Source: FEN-1219 sp963744305 (GTDB taxonomy: Bacteria; Pseudomonadota; Gammaproteobacteria; Steroidobacterales; Rariloculaceae). From it: a stretch of DNA of 64,000 nucleotides. Position numbers and translations under genes: made by a program. Every line of letters starts with the position of its first letter. Position 1 is the stretch's first letter. Under the pieces are notes generated by a model. It was not told the DNA's origin. It searched no databases and saw nothing but the letters and a program-made list of their open reading frames with translations. Below are positions 26,190 to 38,994 of this stretch, one piece after another. The DNA is taken from the NCBI GenBank assembly GCA_963744305.1, contig CAVUTF010000032.1, positions 62,001 through 126,000 of the forward strand, given 5' to 3'.

Positions 26190-27696
26190 TCACAACCAAT
26201 ACACGACCGCGACCAATCCGGTAGCCGTCATCGTGACCGTGTACGGGAGAGCCATCAACGTCATGCGCAGATACGAGAGCCGGATAAGCGGCGCAAGCGC
26301 GGACGTGAGCAGAAATAAAAAAGCCGCCTGACCGTTGGGCGTCGCAACGCTCGGGATATTCGTACCCGTGTTCACCGCCACTGCGAGCATGTCGAATTGC
26401 TCGCGATCGATCACGCCGCTTTCCAGCGCCGCAGCGATCTCGTTGATGTAGACGGTCGCGACGAAAACGTTGTCGCTGATGGCCGACAAGACGCCGTTGG
26501 CGACGTAGAACGACGCCGGCTGGGCATCGCGCGGCAACCGCAATACCCATTCCACGACGGGCTGAAACAGCGCCTGATCATGAATCACTGCGACAATGGC
26601 GAAGAACACCACGAGCAGCGCGGTGAACGGCAGCGCCTCGTGAAACGCATGGCCGATCCTGTGCTCTTCCGTCACGCCCGTGAATGCCGTCGCGAGCACG
26701 ATAACGGTGAGCCCGATCAAGCCGACGCCGGCCAAATGAAACGCCAGTGCGGCCACGAGGAACACCGTGACGCAGGCTTGGGAGATCAGCACACTTCGAT
26801 CGCGCGCGGTTCGATGCGCTGTCTCAGCCGCATCGAACTCCTCGAGCACGCCGCGCACGGCCAGCGGCAAGCGTGCGCCGTAACCGAACCAGCGCAACTG
26901 CTCGAGCAGCGCGCACGTCGCGAGTCCGACGGCAAGCACCGGCAGCGACACCGGTGCCGTACGCACGAAGAACTCGATGAACTGCCAGCCCGCTACAGTG
27001 CCGATCAGCAGGTTCTGCGGCTCGCCGACCAAGGTCGTGACGCCGCCGAGCGCAGTGCCGACCGCCGCATGCATCACGAGGGAGCGTAGGAACGCGCGAA
27101 ACCTCGCGAGATCCTCACGGTGGTGCTCGTGCACGCCATCGTCGCGCGCCGCGTCGTGGTCGTCGTGATGAAAATGCTTGCCGGACGCGACCTTGTGATA
27201 CACCCCGTAGAACCCCGTCGCAACCGTGATGACGACCGCGATAACCGTCAGCGCGTCCAGGAACGCCGACAGCAGCGCCGCGATCGCGCAAAACGCGAGC
27301 GCGAGCGGCATCTTCGAACGCACGTTGATCAGCAGTTTCGTGAAAGTGAACAGCAGCAGGTCCTTCAGAAAGAAGATGCCTGCGACCATGAAGATCAAAA
27401 GCAGCACCACTTCAATAGCGCCGATCGTCTCCGCGCGGACCGTCTGCGGCGACGTCATGCCAATCGCGACGGCTTCGAGCGCGAGCAATCCGCCGGGCTG
27501 CAGCGGATAGCAGCGCAGGGCCATCGCGAGCGTGAAAATGAACTCGAGGACCAGCGCCCAACCCGCGGCATAGGGGTCGAGCGCGAACAGCACCGGGTTC
27601 ATCGCGAGAAACGCGATGATCGTGATTTTGTACCAGCGTGGCGCGCGCGCCGAGAAAACTGCCGGCGAACGCGCGAGCGAGCGAGACTTGGCTCAC
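26190..27696 (-). CDS. nhaB: Na+/H+ antiporter NhaB, one frameshift near N-terminus
   Basis: The main frame (470 residues from ATG 27602) contains AGWALVLEFIFTLAMALRCYPLQPGGLLALEA and FLSAFLDALTVIAVVITVATGFYGVYHKVAS, both diagnostic of NhaB. A His-rich loop near residue 160 (HFHHDDHDAARDDGVHEHH) is typical of cytoplasmic loops in this family. Known NhaB proteins start about 30 residues earlier: in another frame the upstream sequence gives VSLARAFAGSFLGAR, and in the main frame RWYKITIIAFLAMNP follows it. A frameshift in the (GC)5 run around 27641-27650 separates them, so the start is probably GTG 27696. That is four bases after the dnaQ stop. NhaB expels Na+ in exchange for protons at the inner membrane. 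Confidence 0.85.
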
Positions 27697-27700
27697 GCGG

Positions 27701-28453
27701 CTAGGCCGCGGGCCGGCTTGCAAGCAGCGCCTGTTCCGCAGCGTCGGCGAGAAGCCGCCATAGGGCGGGCCGCCCGGCCTGTGCGGCTATACCAGCGAGC
27801 ATATCGTCGTGCGCGGCGAGCTCCTCCGGCGTCGCCAGGTGCACCTTGAGCACCAACTCCGCACGCTCGATGGGCACAAAGACGTAGCCGTTCGCGACCG
27901 CCGCCACCTCTTCGGCTTCGAGCAACAGGCTCACTTGGCCGCCTGTCATGGCCAGGTAGATTTCCGCAAGGATCTGCGCGTCGAGCAACGCGCCATGCAG
28001 CTCGCGCTTGGAGTTGTCTACGCTGTAGCGCTTTGCAAGGGCATCGAGCGTGTTACGTTGGCCCGGATGCAGGCGGCGTGCGAGCGCGAGTGTGTCGAGC
28101 ACTTGGCAGCAGTCGCGGATTTGATGCGGGAGGTGCTCGATCCTTTTCAGCTCGTGGTTGATGAACTCGACGTCGAAATCCGCGTTGTGAATGATCAGCT
28201 CGGCACCGCGCACGAACTCCACGAACTCCGCGGCGACGTCGGCGAAGCGAGGCTGTCGCGCGAGAAAGTCGTCCTCGATGCCGTGCACCTGCAAGGCGCC
28301 TACGTCGACTGCACGTTCCGGATTGACGTAGCGATGGAAGCGGTTTTGGGTCGGGCGTCGGTTGATGAGCTCGACACAACCGATTTCGATGATGCGATGC
28401 CCGGCTTCGGGTGTCAGACCGGTGGTTTCCGTGTCGAGCACAACTTGGCGCAT
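27701..28453 (-). CDS. dnaQ: DNA polymerase III epsilon subunit (proofreading exonuclease)
   Basis: A 250-residue DnaQ with ExoI motif VLDTETTGL (Asp7, Glu9), ExoII IIHNADFDVEFINHEL and ExoIII HGALLDAQILAEIYLAM (His-x-Ala-x-x-Asp). This is the classic DEDDh 3'-5' exonuclease that proofreads within the replicative polymerase. The C-terminal 70 residues after the exonuclease core correspond to the polymerase-alpha-binding tail. Its length is normal (E. coli 243). rnhA starts divergently in many Gammaproteobacteria; here rnhA lies upstream on the same strand with a 100-base gap, and nhaB follows almost directly. Confidence 0.93.
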   Translation of the reverse strand: MRQVVLDTETTGLTPEAGHRIIEIGCVELINRRPTQNRFHRYVNPERAVDVGALQVHGIEDDFLARQPRFADVAAEFVEFVRGAELIIHNADFDVEFINHELKRIEHLPHQIRDCCQVLDTLALARRLHPGQRNTLDALAKRYSVDNSKRELHGALLDAQILAEIYLAMTGGQVSLLLEAEEVAAVANGYVFVPIERAELVLKVHLATPEELAAHDDMLAGIAAQAGRPALWRLLADAAEQALLASRPAA

Positions 28454-28553
28454 CGTCGGCCGATCAGCTCATCTTCTTGGGTAGCCTAGGGAATGCCGCT
28501 ATCTTGCCAAAGGAGTCGTCAAAAGCAACCTTGACTTTGAGGCGATCATTGAG

Positions 28554-29006
28554 TCACGAGCCGCTCCGCGCGAGCGCGTGCATGAGCCCTTGGTTCGCGA
28601 GCTCGTCGGCTCGCTCGTTCTCGGGATGACCCGCGTGCCCGCGCACCCAATGCCACGCGACTTCGTGGCGCCGTGCGGCGCCCACGAGCTCGAGCCACAG
28701 ATCCTGATTCTTGACGGGCTTGCGATCGGCGGTGCGCCAGCCGCGCGCTTGCCAATTCGGCAACCACTGCGTGATGCCGTTACGCACGTAGGTGGAATCC
28801 GTGAAGAGATCGACGCGGCACGGCACTTTTAGGGCCTCGAGCGCGCGGATCGCGGCCGTGAGCTCCATTCGATTGTTGGTCGTCGCCGGCTCTCCGCCAT
28901 AGAGCTCTTTCACGCGGCCGGCCGAGCGCAGCAGCACTCCCCAACCGCCCGGACCGGGGTTGCCGCGGCAGGCCCCGTCCGTGAACGCTTCAACGGCTTT
29001 CATCAA
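28554..29006 (-). CDS. rnhA: Ribonuclease HI
   Basis: A 150-residue RNase HI that cuts RNA in RNA-DNA hybrids, removing primers and R-loops. All four catalytic acidic residues are at the same numbers as in E. coli: Asp10 (FTDGAC), Glu48 (NRMELTAA), Asp70 (LFTDSTYV) and Asp134 (ENERADELAN), with His124 in VRGHAGH. The basic handle region (WLPNWQARGWRTADRKPVKN) is present. The YafS-like methyltransferase gene is immediately upstream, as in many Gammaproteobacteria. Confidence 0.96.
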   Translation of the reverse strand: MMKAVEAFTDGACRGNPGPGGWGVLLRSAGRVKELYGGEPATTNNRMELTAAIRALEALKVPCRVDLFTDSTYVRNGITQWLPNWQARGWRTADRKPVKNQDLWLELVGAARRHEVAWHWVRGHAGHPENERADELANQGLMHALARSGS

Positions 29007-29069
29007 TACTCGCGGCGCTTGGGTCTCGATGCTCGCGGCAAGAGTGCGGTCACGCTCGCGGCGCGCGGC

Positions 29070-29873
29070 TCACCCACGATCACGCGGCGGCGACGCAAGT
29101 TCCGTGACTGAAGAACGCGTGGTCGGCTCGACGAGACTGCCAACGACACGCAAGCGTGCCCGCTTCCACGTTCGCACCGTCGTCAACGGCCGGACGCGTT
29201 TCTGCGCCCGCAGCAGATAGCCACCGCTCAAGAACGGCAACCACCGCTGCGCCCATTCTTCGCGGCGCAACGAGCTGCGCTGCTTGAGCTCTTCGAAAGG
29301 CAGCGTGTGGCAATAGCGGATCGCCGCGCCGACCTCGAAGCTCAATAGCTCGAGCCAGTCGCGGAGACGGCCTTCGCGCATCATGCGCTCGCGGCCTGCA
29401 GGATAGCCGTGCGGAGAAACCAAGTGCCTCAAGCCCCAGATGCCGCCCGGAGCGAAGGAGAGGACGATAAGCGTGCCGTCCGCGCGCAGCACGCGATCGA
29501 CCTCGCGCAGCAACGCATGCGGGGAAGCGGTCTGCTCCAACGTATGCGGCAGCAATACGGCGTCGACGGAGTCGCTCGCGATCGCGAGCTGCTCGGGGTC
29601 GCATATGAGATCCGCCGGCTTGTGCGCGCGCCAATCCACGAGAGCTCGGCGCTGAGTCCGCGCATAGCGCAGGAACGTGTTGCGCGCGCCCCAGCTGCCG
29701 ATCTGCAGGAACTGCTCGCCGAACACGCGCTCGAGCGCGTGGCGAATCAATCGCTGCTCGTTGGCGAGACAGCGCCGCCCCAGAGGCGTCGCGAGCCATT
29801 CGCCCGCGGCCGCCGGCCTCGTTGTGGCATCACGCGTCACCACTTTCCGATCCTGCCTGAGAACACGCATCAC
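29070..29873 (-). CDS. YafS-like class I methyltransferase
   Basis: A 267-residue protein with a Methyltransf_11-like core: LICDPEQLAIASDSVDAVLLPHTLEQTASPHALLREVDRVLRADGTLIVLSFAP. The glycine-rich motif I is weak (FLQIGSWGARNTFLRYA), so SAM binding is likely but not certain. Proteins like this sit beside rnhA and gloB in enterobacteria (YafS). Overlapping Arg-rich tail residues are probably unstructured. The start (ATG 29873 or the next Met) is divergent from mltD, with a 102-base gap that would hold both promoters. The substrate is unknown. Confidence 0.75.
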   Translation of the reverse strand: MMRVLRQDRKVVTRDATTRPAAAGEWLATPLGRRCLANEQRLIRHALERVFGEQFLQIGSWGARNTFLRYARTQRRALVDWRAHKPADLICDPEQLAIASDSVDAVLLPHTLEQTASPHALLREVDRVLRADGTLIVLSFAPGGIWGLRHLVSPHGYPAGRERMMREGRLRDWLELLSFEVGAAIRYCHTLPFEELKQRSSLRREEWAQRWLPFLSGGYLLRAQKRVRPLTTVRTWKRARLRVVGSLVEPTTRSSVTELASPPRDRG

Positions 29874-29975
29874 AATTCAACGCACCGCGTCGCCGATTCG
29901 GCGGTCACGCCCTTGCGCGCCCTTCGTCGATCAGTAGGATACGGCGTAGGCGTCGGCAATAACGATGGACGGTCT

Positions 29976-31664
29976 ATGCCTAATAAAGACGACTCCTGCG
30001 GCCGCCGCCGCTTTATCGGCCCTTGTCTCATGCTGCTTTTGTCCCTTGCCGGTTGCCAATCGTTCCCGCAAAGGTCCGCCGACGCTCCTGCTCCTCCCAG
30101 CCCGATCGCGGTTGCGCCCACGCCCGAGCTGACGCCGGTCGCGGTTCCCTACATCCCGTTCCAGGCGCCGATCGTCGCTCCGGATGATCTCCTCGGCAGA
30201 ATCCGCAAAGAGCTGAGGCTGCCGCCATCGGACGATCCCGCGGTGCAGCGCGAGGTCGCTTGGTATGCACGCAACCAACCGTACATCGAGCGAGTGTTTC
30301 AGCGCTCGGAGCGCTATCTGTTTCACATCGTCGAGGCCCTTCAGGCCCGGAACATGCCGACCGATCTCGCACTTCTGCCGGTCGTGGAAAGCGCGTTCGA
30401 TCCGTTCGCCTATTCGCACGGCCGCGCGTCTGGCTTGTGGCAGATCATTCCAGGGACCGGCAAGCGATTGGGGCTGCGGCAAAACTGGTGGTTCGACGGC
30501 CGCCGGGACGTGCTCGAATCCACTCGAGCCGCTCTCGACTATCTGCAGCAACTGCAGGCGCGGTTCGGCGGCGACTGGCTGCTCGCCATCGCAGGTTACA
30601 ACTCGGGCGAAGGCAACGTCGCGCGCGCCATCCGCCGCGCCCAAGCCGACGGCCGCGCCACCGATTTCTGGGGTATTCAGCGCTACCTACCCGCAGAGAC
30701 TCGCACCTATGTGCCGCGGCTGCTCGCGATCCGGGAGCTAGTCGCTGACCCCGCGCAGCACGGTATCACGCTGCCGGTGCTCGCCAACGAGCCTTATTTC
30801 GTGGCCGTGGATACCGGCGGCCAAATCGACATGGCGCTGGCGGCCAAGCTCGCGGGTATCGACTCCGACAGCCTGTATGCGTTGAACGCGGGCGTGAACC
30901 GCTGGGCGACCGACCCGGACGGCCCGCATCGCTTGCTCCTGCCGGTGACGCACGCGGCTGCGTTCACGACGACGCTCGCCGCCCTCGGTGAGCGTGAGCG
31001 CGTGCAGTGGACCCGGCACCGCGTGAAGCAGGGCGAAACGATCGGCGGGCTCGCGGAAGCCTACCATACGACGGCCGCGGTTCTGCGCGAGGCCAACAAG
31101 CTTTCCGGCAACACGATTCGCGCCGGCGACTATCTGTTGATTCCGCACGCCACCGAGGCGCTCACGAGCTACTCGCAAAGCGCGGACGTGCGAGCCGAGC
31201 GACAACAGTCCGCGGAGCGCTCGGGCGTACGCGGCGCGCACGTCGTCCAATCCGGAGAATCGTTGTGGTCGATCTCTCGTCTCTACGGCGTCGACATCCG
31301 CGCACTCGCCAGGTGGAACTCGATGGCTCCGGGGGACGTCTTGAGCGTCGGGCGCAAGCTCACCGTGTGGACCCCACAGCCTACCGACACTCCCGCGGTA
31401 ACTACGCTCGCTGCAGCGCCTACGATCGCCGCCGCGGCCGCACCCACTGCAGCAACGCAGCTTACCCTCACCACGGGCGTGAACGATCAGGTGCGTCAAG
31501 TCACTTACGTAGTTCGCCGTGGCGACTCGCTTTCCTCGATCGCACGCCGCTTTCGCGTCACCGTGCCGAAACTCATCGAATGGAACGACGTGTCGATTCA
31601 GCGATACCTGCAACCGGGCCAACGCCTCGTGATGTTCATCAACGTGCTCGAGCAGAGCGGCTGA
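29976..31664 (+). CDS. mltD: Membrane-bound lytic murein transglycosylase D, lipoprotein with LysM repeats
   Basis: A 562-residue outer-membrane lipoprotein that cleaves peptidoglycan glycan strands. Start ATG 29976 gives a short signal peptide with lipobox LAGC, Cys27. The SLT domain contains LLPVVESAFDPFAYSHGRASGLWQIIPGTG with catalytic Glu138, then GYNSGEGNVARAI. Three LysM modules follow: HRVKQGETIGGLAEAYH, HVVQSGESLWSISRLYG and YVVRRGDSLSSIARRF, each of about 45 residues, binding peptidoglycan. Ala/Thr-rich linkers separate the last two. The stop overlaps the fabI ATG (ATGA), so both are probably co-expressed. gloB, which commonly precedes mltD, is absent here. Confidence 0.92.
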   Translation: MPNKDDSCGRRRFIGPCLMLLLSLAGCQSFPQRSADAPAPPSPIAVAPTPELTPVAVPYIPFQAPIVAPDDLLGRIRKELRLPPSDDPAVQREVAWYARNQPYIERVFQRSERYLFHIVEALQARNMPTDLALLPVVESAFDPFAYSHGRASGLWQIIPGTGKRLGLRQNWWFDGRRDVLESTRAALDYLQQLQARFGGDWLLAIAGYNSGEGNVARAIRRAQADGRATDFWGIQRYLPAETRTYVPRLLAIRELVADPAQHGITLPVLANEPYFVAVDTGGQIDMALAAKLAGIDSDSLYALNAGVNRWATDPDGPHRLLLPVTHAAAFTTTLAALGERERVQWTRHRVKQGETIGGLAEAYHTTAAVLREANKLSGNTIRAGDYLLIPHATEALTSYSQSADVRAERQQSAERSGVRGAHVVQSGESLWSISRLYGVDIRALARWNSMAPGDVLSVGRKLTVWTPQPTDTPAVTTLAAAPTIAAAAAPTAATQLTLTTGVNDQVRQVTYVVRRGDSLSSIARRFRVTVPKLIEWNDVSIQRYLQPGQRLVMFINVLEQSG

Positions 31665-32476
31665 TGGGCTTTCTAGCCGGCAAGCGGGCCGTGATCGTAG
31701 GCCTCGCGAGCAACCGCTCGATTGCGTGGGGAATCGCCTCCGCGATGCGTCGCGAAGGCGCGACGCTTGCGTTCAGCTATCAGTCCGAGAAGCTCCAAGC
31801 GCGCGTCGAAAAGATGGCGGCGGAGCTTGGCAGCGACCTCACGTTGCCGCTCGACGTCGCCGAAGACGCGCAGATCGATGCATTCTTCGACGGTCTCGCG
31901 GCGCGGTGGGACGGCTTCGACATCCTCGTGCACTCGGTGGCGTTCGCGCCGGCCGACCAGCTCGAGGGGCGCTATCTCGACGCGGTGAGCCGCGAGGGCT
32001 TTCGCATAGCGCACGACATCTCGAGCTACAGCCTGGCGGCGCTTGCGAGAAAGTCGGAAGCATTGATGCGCGGGCGCGCGGGTGCGCTGCTCACTCTGAG
32101 CTACCTCGGCGCCGTGCGGGCGCTGCCGAGTTACAACGTTATGGGCGTCGCGAAAGCGAGCCTCGAAGCTAACGTGCGCTTCCTTGCGCTCGACCTCGGC
32201 CCAGTCGGGATACGCGTCAATGCGATCTCTGCGGGGCCGATCCGGACGCTCGCCGCGTCCGGTGTCAAAGGCATTCGGCAAATGATCGCACTCGTCGGGA
32301 ATGCAGCGCCGCTCAAACGCAACGTGACGATCGAGGATGTCGGCAACGCAGCGGCGTTCTTGTGCTCGGATTTGGCCGCCGGCATCACCGGCCAGGTGGT
32401 CTACGTCGACGCAGGCTTCAACATCGTCGGTATGAGCTTCCCCGACGAAGGCGCCGACACTCGCCCGTCCGAGTGA
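31664..32476 (+). CDS. fabI: Enoyl-[acyl-carrier-protein] reductase (NADH)
   Basis: A 270-residue short-chain dehydrogenase-like enzyme reducing trans-2-enoyl-ACP in the last step of the fatty-acid elongation cycle. The FabI-type NAD motif is GLASNRSIAWGIA (residues 13-25). Catalytic residues are Tyr147 and Tyr157 with Lys164 in SYLGAVRALPSYNVMGVAKA, the Tyr-x6-Lys spacing that defines FabI rather than ordinary SDR enzymes. The isoforms FabV, FabL and FabK have different sequences. The start is the ATG overlapping the mltD stop. It converges with ppiD, 14 bases away. Confidence 0.95.
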   Translation: MGFLAGKRAVIVGLASNRSIAWGIASAMRREGATLAFSYQSEKLQARVEKMAAELGSDLTLPLDVAEDAQIDAFFDGLAARWDGFDILVHSVAFAPADQLEGRYLDAVSREGFRIAHDISSYSLAALARKSEALMRGRAGALLTLSYLGAVRALPSYNVMGVAKASLEANVRFLALDLGPVGIRVNAISAGPIRTLAASGVKGIRQMIALVGNAAPLKRNVTIEDVGNAAAFLCSDLAAGITGQVVYVDAGFNIVGMSFPDEGADTRPSE

Positions 32477-32490
32477 GCGCCTAAGGCCGA

Positions 32491-34389
32491 TCAGAACGTA
32501 GGCTCGAGAACTTCCTCAGGAATTCTTACCGTCGCGCGCTCCCGCAGATCGCCCGCGTAGCTCGCAAGCTCGGCCAGGGCAGCTTGGTCCGCAAGCTGTC
32601 GCTGCCGCTGATCCCGCTCCGCTTGGGCAACCGCGTCGGGCGCTCCGGGCTGCACGTTGGCGACCGCGAGCACGGCGTGATTGCCGTTGGCGAGGCTAAC
32701 CGTTTCGTGGACGGTGGCTCCGGGCATCGGCTTCGGCAAACCGAATGCCGCGGCCAGGACTTCGGTCGGAATGTCGGCGTTGGTGCGCTCGACTGAAACC
32801 GGCGCGTGCCAGGTACCGCCGCGTGCGGTCGCAAGCGCCGCAGGGTCGCCGCCCGCTTCGAGCTCGCTCAAGAACGCCGTGGCCGCAGCGTCCGCGAGCT
32901 CTTGGGCTCGATTGCGTGTCAGCTCGTCCTTGATTTGATCGCGCACCACCTCGAGCGGCTGAACCGTCGACGGATGATGGGCGACGACACGCAGCACGAG
33001 CACGTGGTCCTCCGCTAGCTCGACGAGAGGGCTGTTTCTGCCGTTCTCCAGAATGTCCTCGTCGAACGCTGCCTGCACTACCGCAGCGCTGTTCACGAAA
33101 ACCGCAGGATCGCCGCTGCGCGGAAAACCGTTCAACGTCTTGAGCGGCAGGTTCTGAGCGCTCGCCACGCTCGCGAGCTCGTCGTAAGCATCGAACGCGC
33201 TATCCGTCAATTGATTTGCACGCTCGTAGAACAGATCTGCTGCGCGCGTCGCTTGATACTCGCCGCGAAGCTCCTCGCGCACTGCTTCATAGGGCTGCAG
33301 CTCGCCCGCTCGGATCTCGTCCAAGCGAATGATGTGAAATCCGAACTCGCTCTGCACGGGCGCGCTCACTTCCCCAACCTGCATCGCGAACAACGCATCC
33401 TCGAACGGACCGACCAACATCCCTCGACCGATCCAGCCGAGCTCGCCACCTTGGGCCTTCGTGCCTACGTCGTCGGAAAGCTCGTTCGCAAGGGCGGCAA
33501 AGTCCTCGCCTCCGCGTAGTCTCTCGGCGACGCTTTCCGCCTTCGCGCGCGCGGCGTCGGCGTCGTCGCCGATATTGATCAGAATGTGGCGCGCGCGCCG
33601 TTCCTCTTCCGTCTGAAACCGCTCGCGCTCCTCGTCGTAAAAGGCGCGGAGTCCTTCCTCCGTGACCTCGATCGTCGCGGCGATGTCACTCTGCGCTAGC
33701 TCCACGTACTCGAGGTCCACCGTCTCGACGGTTTGATAGCTCTGTTGGTTGCTTTCGTAGTGCGCCGCGATGGCGGCGTCATCGATCTCGACCTGGGGCG
33801 AGAACGCATCCACTTCGAACAGCGCGTACCCGACTTCGCGGCGCTGGTTATAGAGCTCTATATAGCGACGAAACTCCGTCGGAGTCAGGAACGTCGAATC
33901 GGCAATCCCCGATTGCAAGTCGAGCACCTCGAGCTGCTCGCGCTGCAACGATTCGAAGGCTGTCGGCGTGAGGCCCTGATTTGCGAGTAGCCCTTGGTAC
34001 ACTTGGAATGAAAACTCGCCTTCGACTTGGAATGGGGCCGCGGCGCGAATGTACTCGGTGACGCGCTCGTTGGAAACGCGGTAACCGGCTTCGTCCACGC
34101 GTTGCTTCAACGCCGCATCGCGCACCATCCGCTCGAGGACGTTGCGGCGAAACTCGCGCCGCAGATCCTCGGTGAGCTCGATGCGATAAATCTGCTGATA
34201 CCGGTTTTGCTCCGCTTGCAGCTCACGATCGAACTCTGCGAGCGGAATGTTCTCGCCATTGACCTTCGCGGCAAATGTCGTGGTGTTGAGGCTGAAGTCG
34301 ATGCCCCAGAAAATGAAGGTAACCGCGAGCAGACCGAGAATGGTCCCGGCCACCCAAGGACCGAACGAGTCGCGTATTCGTTGCAGCAT
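32491..34389 (-). CDS. ppiD: PpiD-type periplasmic chaperone/peptidyl-prolyl isomerase
   Basis: A 632-residue inner-membrane-anchored folding factor. A single N-terminal transmembrane helix (residues 12-30, WVAGTILGLLAVTFIFWGI) is followed by a SurA-N-like domain and a parvulin domain near residues 265-360: ARHILINIGDDADAA, GEDFAALANELSDDVGTKAQGGELGW and FEDALFAMQVGEVSAPVQSEFGFHII. The C-terminal 200 residues form a second, degenerate parvulin-like region. The place next to hupB-lon and fabI is conserved in Gammaproteobacteria. PpiD assists release of proteins from SecYEG. Confidence 0.92.
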   Translation of the reverse strand: MLQRIRDSFGPWVAGTILGLLAVTFIFWGIDFSLNTTTFAAKVNGENIPLAEFDRELQAEQNRYQQIYRIELTEDLRREFRRNVLERMVRDAALKQRVDEAGYRVSNERVTEYIRAAAPFQVEGEFSFQVYQGLLANQGLTPTAFESLQREQLEVLDLQSGIADSTFLTPTEFRRYIELYNQRREVGYALFEVDAFSPQVEIDDAAIAAHYESNQQSYQTVETVDLEYVELAQSDIAATIEVTEEGLRAFYDEERERFQTEEERRARHILINIGDDADAARAKAESVAERLRGGEDFAALANELSDDVGTKAQGGELGWIGRGMLVGPFEDALFAMQVGEVSAPVQSEFGFHIIRLDEIRAGELQPYEAVREELRGEYQATRAADLFYERANQLTDSAFDAYDELASVASAQNLPLKTLNGFPRSGDPAVFVNSAAVVQAAFDEDILENGRNSPLVELAEDHVLVLRVVAHHPSTVQPLEVVRDQIKDELTRNRAQELADAAATAFLSELEAGGDPAALATARGGTWHAPVSVERTNADIPTEVLAAAFGLPKPMPGATVHETVSLANGNHAVLAVANVQPGAPDAVAQAERDQRQRQLADQAALAELASYAGDLRERATVRIPEEVLEPTF

Positions 34390-34409
34390 GACCCACCCGC
34401 CAAAAATGC

Positions 34410-34457
34410 AAGGACAGACTTACCTCCGCTCAATACGCGGGAAATAAATCTGTCCTT
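34410..34457 (-). terminator. Long hairpin with T-run, likely tRNA operon terminator
   Basis: A near-perfect inverted repeat: AAGGACAGA at 34410-34418 pairs with TCTGTCCTT at 34449-34457, and pairing continues inward for four more positions and again through CCGC/GCGG. On the minus strand the hairpin follows tRNA-Asp by 14 bases and is followed within a few bases by TTTTT. That fits a rho-independent terminator of the tRNA-Val/tRNA-Asp transcript. It could instead be a REP-like palindromic element, since similar short GGACAGA palindromes are widespread. Confidence 0.45.
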
Positions 34458-34471
34458 GATCTTACGTTATC

Positions 34472-34548
34472 TGGCGGAGTGGACGGGACTCGAACCCGCG
34501 ACCCCCGGCGTGACAGGCCGGTATTCTAACCAGCTGAACTACCACTCC
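34472..34548 (-). tRNA. tRNA-Asp (GTC)
   Basis: Minus-strand cloverleaf of 77 bases including encoded CCA. The acceptor stem GGAGTGG pairs with CCACTCC, the anticodon loop reads CTGTCAC (GTC), and the T-loop GGTTCGAGTCC is standard. It is close to E. coli tRNA-Asp throughout. It lies 10 bases downstream of tRNA-Val, in the same transcription unit. Confidence 0.97.
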
Positions 34549-34558
34549 GGCTCTTTTC

Positions 34559-34634
34559 TGGTGGGTGCTGAGGGGATCGAACCCCCGACCTTCGCCTTGT
34601 AAGGGCGACGCTCTCCCAGCTGAGCTAAGCACCC
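34559..34634 (-). tRNA. tRNA-Val (TAC)
   Basis: Minus-strand tRNA of 76 bases with encoded CCA. The acceptor GGGTGCT pairs with AGCACCC, the anticodon loop is CTTACAA (TAC), and the T-loop is GGTTCGATCCC. It lies between hupB and tRNA-Asp, an arrangement common downstream of hupB in Gammaproteobacteria. Confidence 0.97.
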
Positions 34635-34648
34635 TGGGACAGAGCCGG

Positions 34649-34921
34649 TCAGTTTACGGCATCCTTCAATGCCTTGCCAGCTTTGAACCCGGGCACGTTG
34701 CTCGCGGCAATTTGGATTGTCTCCCCGGTTCGTGGGTTGCGACCACTACGTGCAGCGCGATGTTTCACGCCGAACGTGCCGAATCCGACCACCGCAACCT
34801 GTTGCCCCTTTTTCAGAGCAGAAGTGATGCTGTTCACGACTGCGTCGACCGCACGTCCAGCATCGGCTTTGGAAAGGTTAGCTGCAGTTGCTACCGCGTC
34901 GACGAGTTCCGCTTTGTTCAT
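34649..34921 (-). CDS. hupB: DNA-binding protein HU (beta type)
   Basis: A 90-residue nucleoid protein with the HU signature: MNKAELVDAVA, then GFGTFGVKHRAARSGRNPRTGETI, which spans the DNA-intercalating beta arm with its RNPRTG tip. The start ATG 34921 is preceded by AAGGGATAGGA as ribosome-binding site; the frame runs further upstream but without HU homology. Immediately upstream on the same strand is lon, as in other Gammaproteobacteria. HU bends and compacts DNA as a dimer. Confidence 0.96.
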   Translation of the reverse strand: MNKAELVDAVATAANLSKADAGRAVDAVVNSITSALKKGQQVAVVGFGTFGVKHRAARSGRNPRTGETIQIAASNVPGFKAGKALKDAVN

Positions 34922-35074
34922 TCCTATCCCTTGCGCAAAAAAAATATAGAACGTTGATCCCCAGACGCACGAGCGTCTACCCACGAATCTTCGTTTTGAA
35001 GTTGAGGCCGCGTCTTCAAAACACGCAACCTTATACCGCGCCAGATTTTCGCGTGTCAACTAAGCGCGGCGCGG

Positions 35075-37504
<2,430 letters not shown>

Positions 37505-37578
37505 CGCGAGCTTCCCTTGGGCTTAGCCGTTCTTGGCCGCGAACGGCGACCGCGTGAAGGGTGAATTCCGAGCCGCTC

Positions 37579-38869
<1,291 letters not shown>

Positions 38870-38994
38870 GTGGTCGTTCCTCGAAGCCGCTCAAAACCGG
38901 CATTCTCGGCCTTATAGCATTTGTTCCAAACGTCTGCAAAGCTCAGTATCGCAGTTTCTACAAGCCCGAATTCACCACGGGCTCACGGGCGCTT

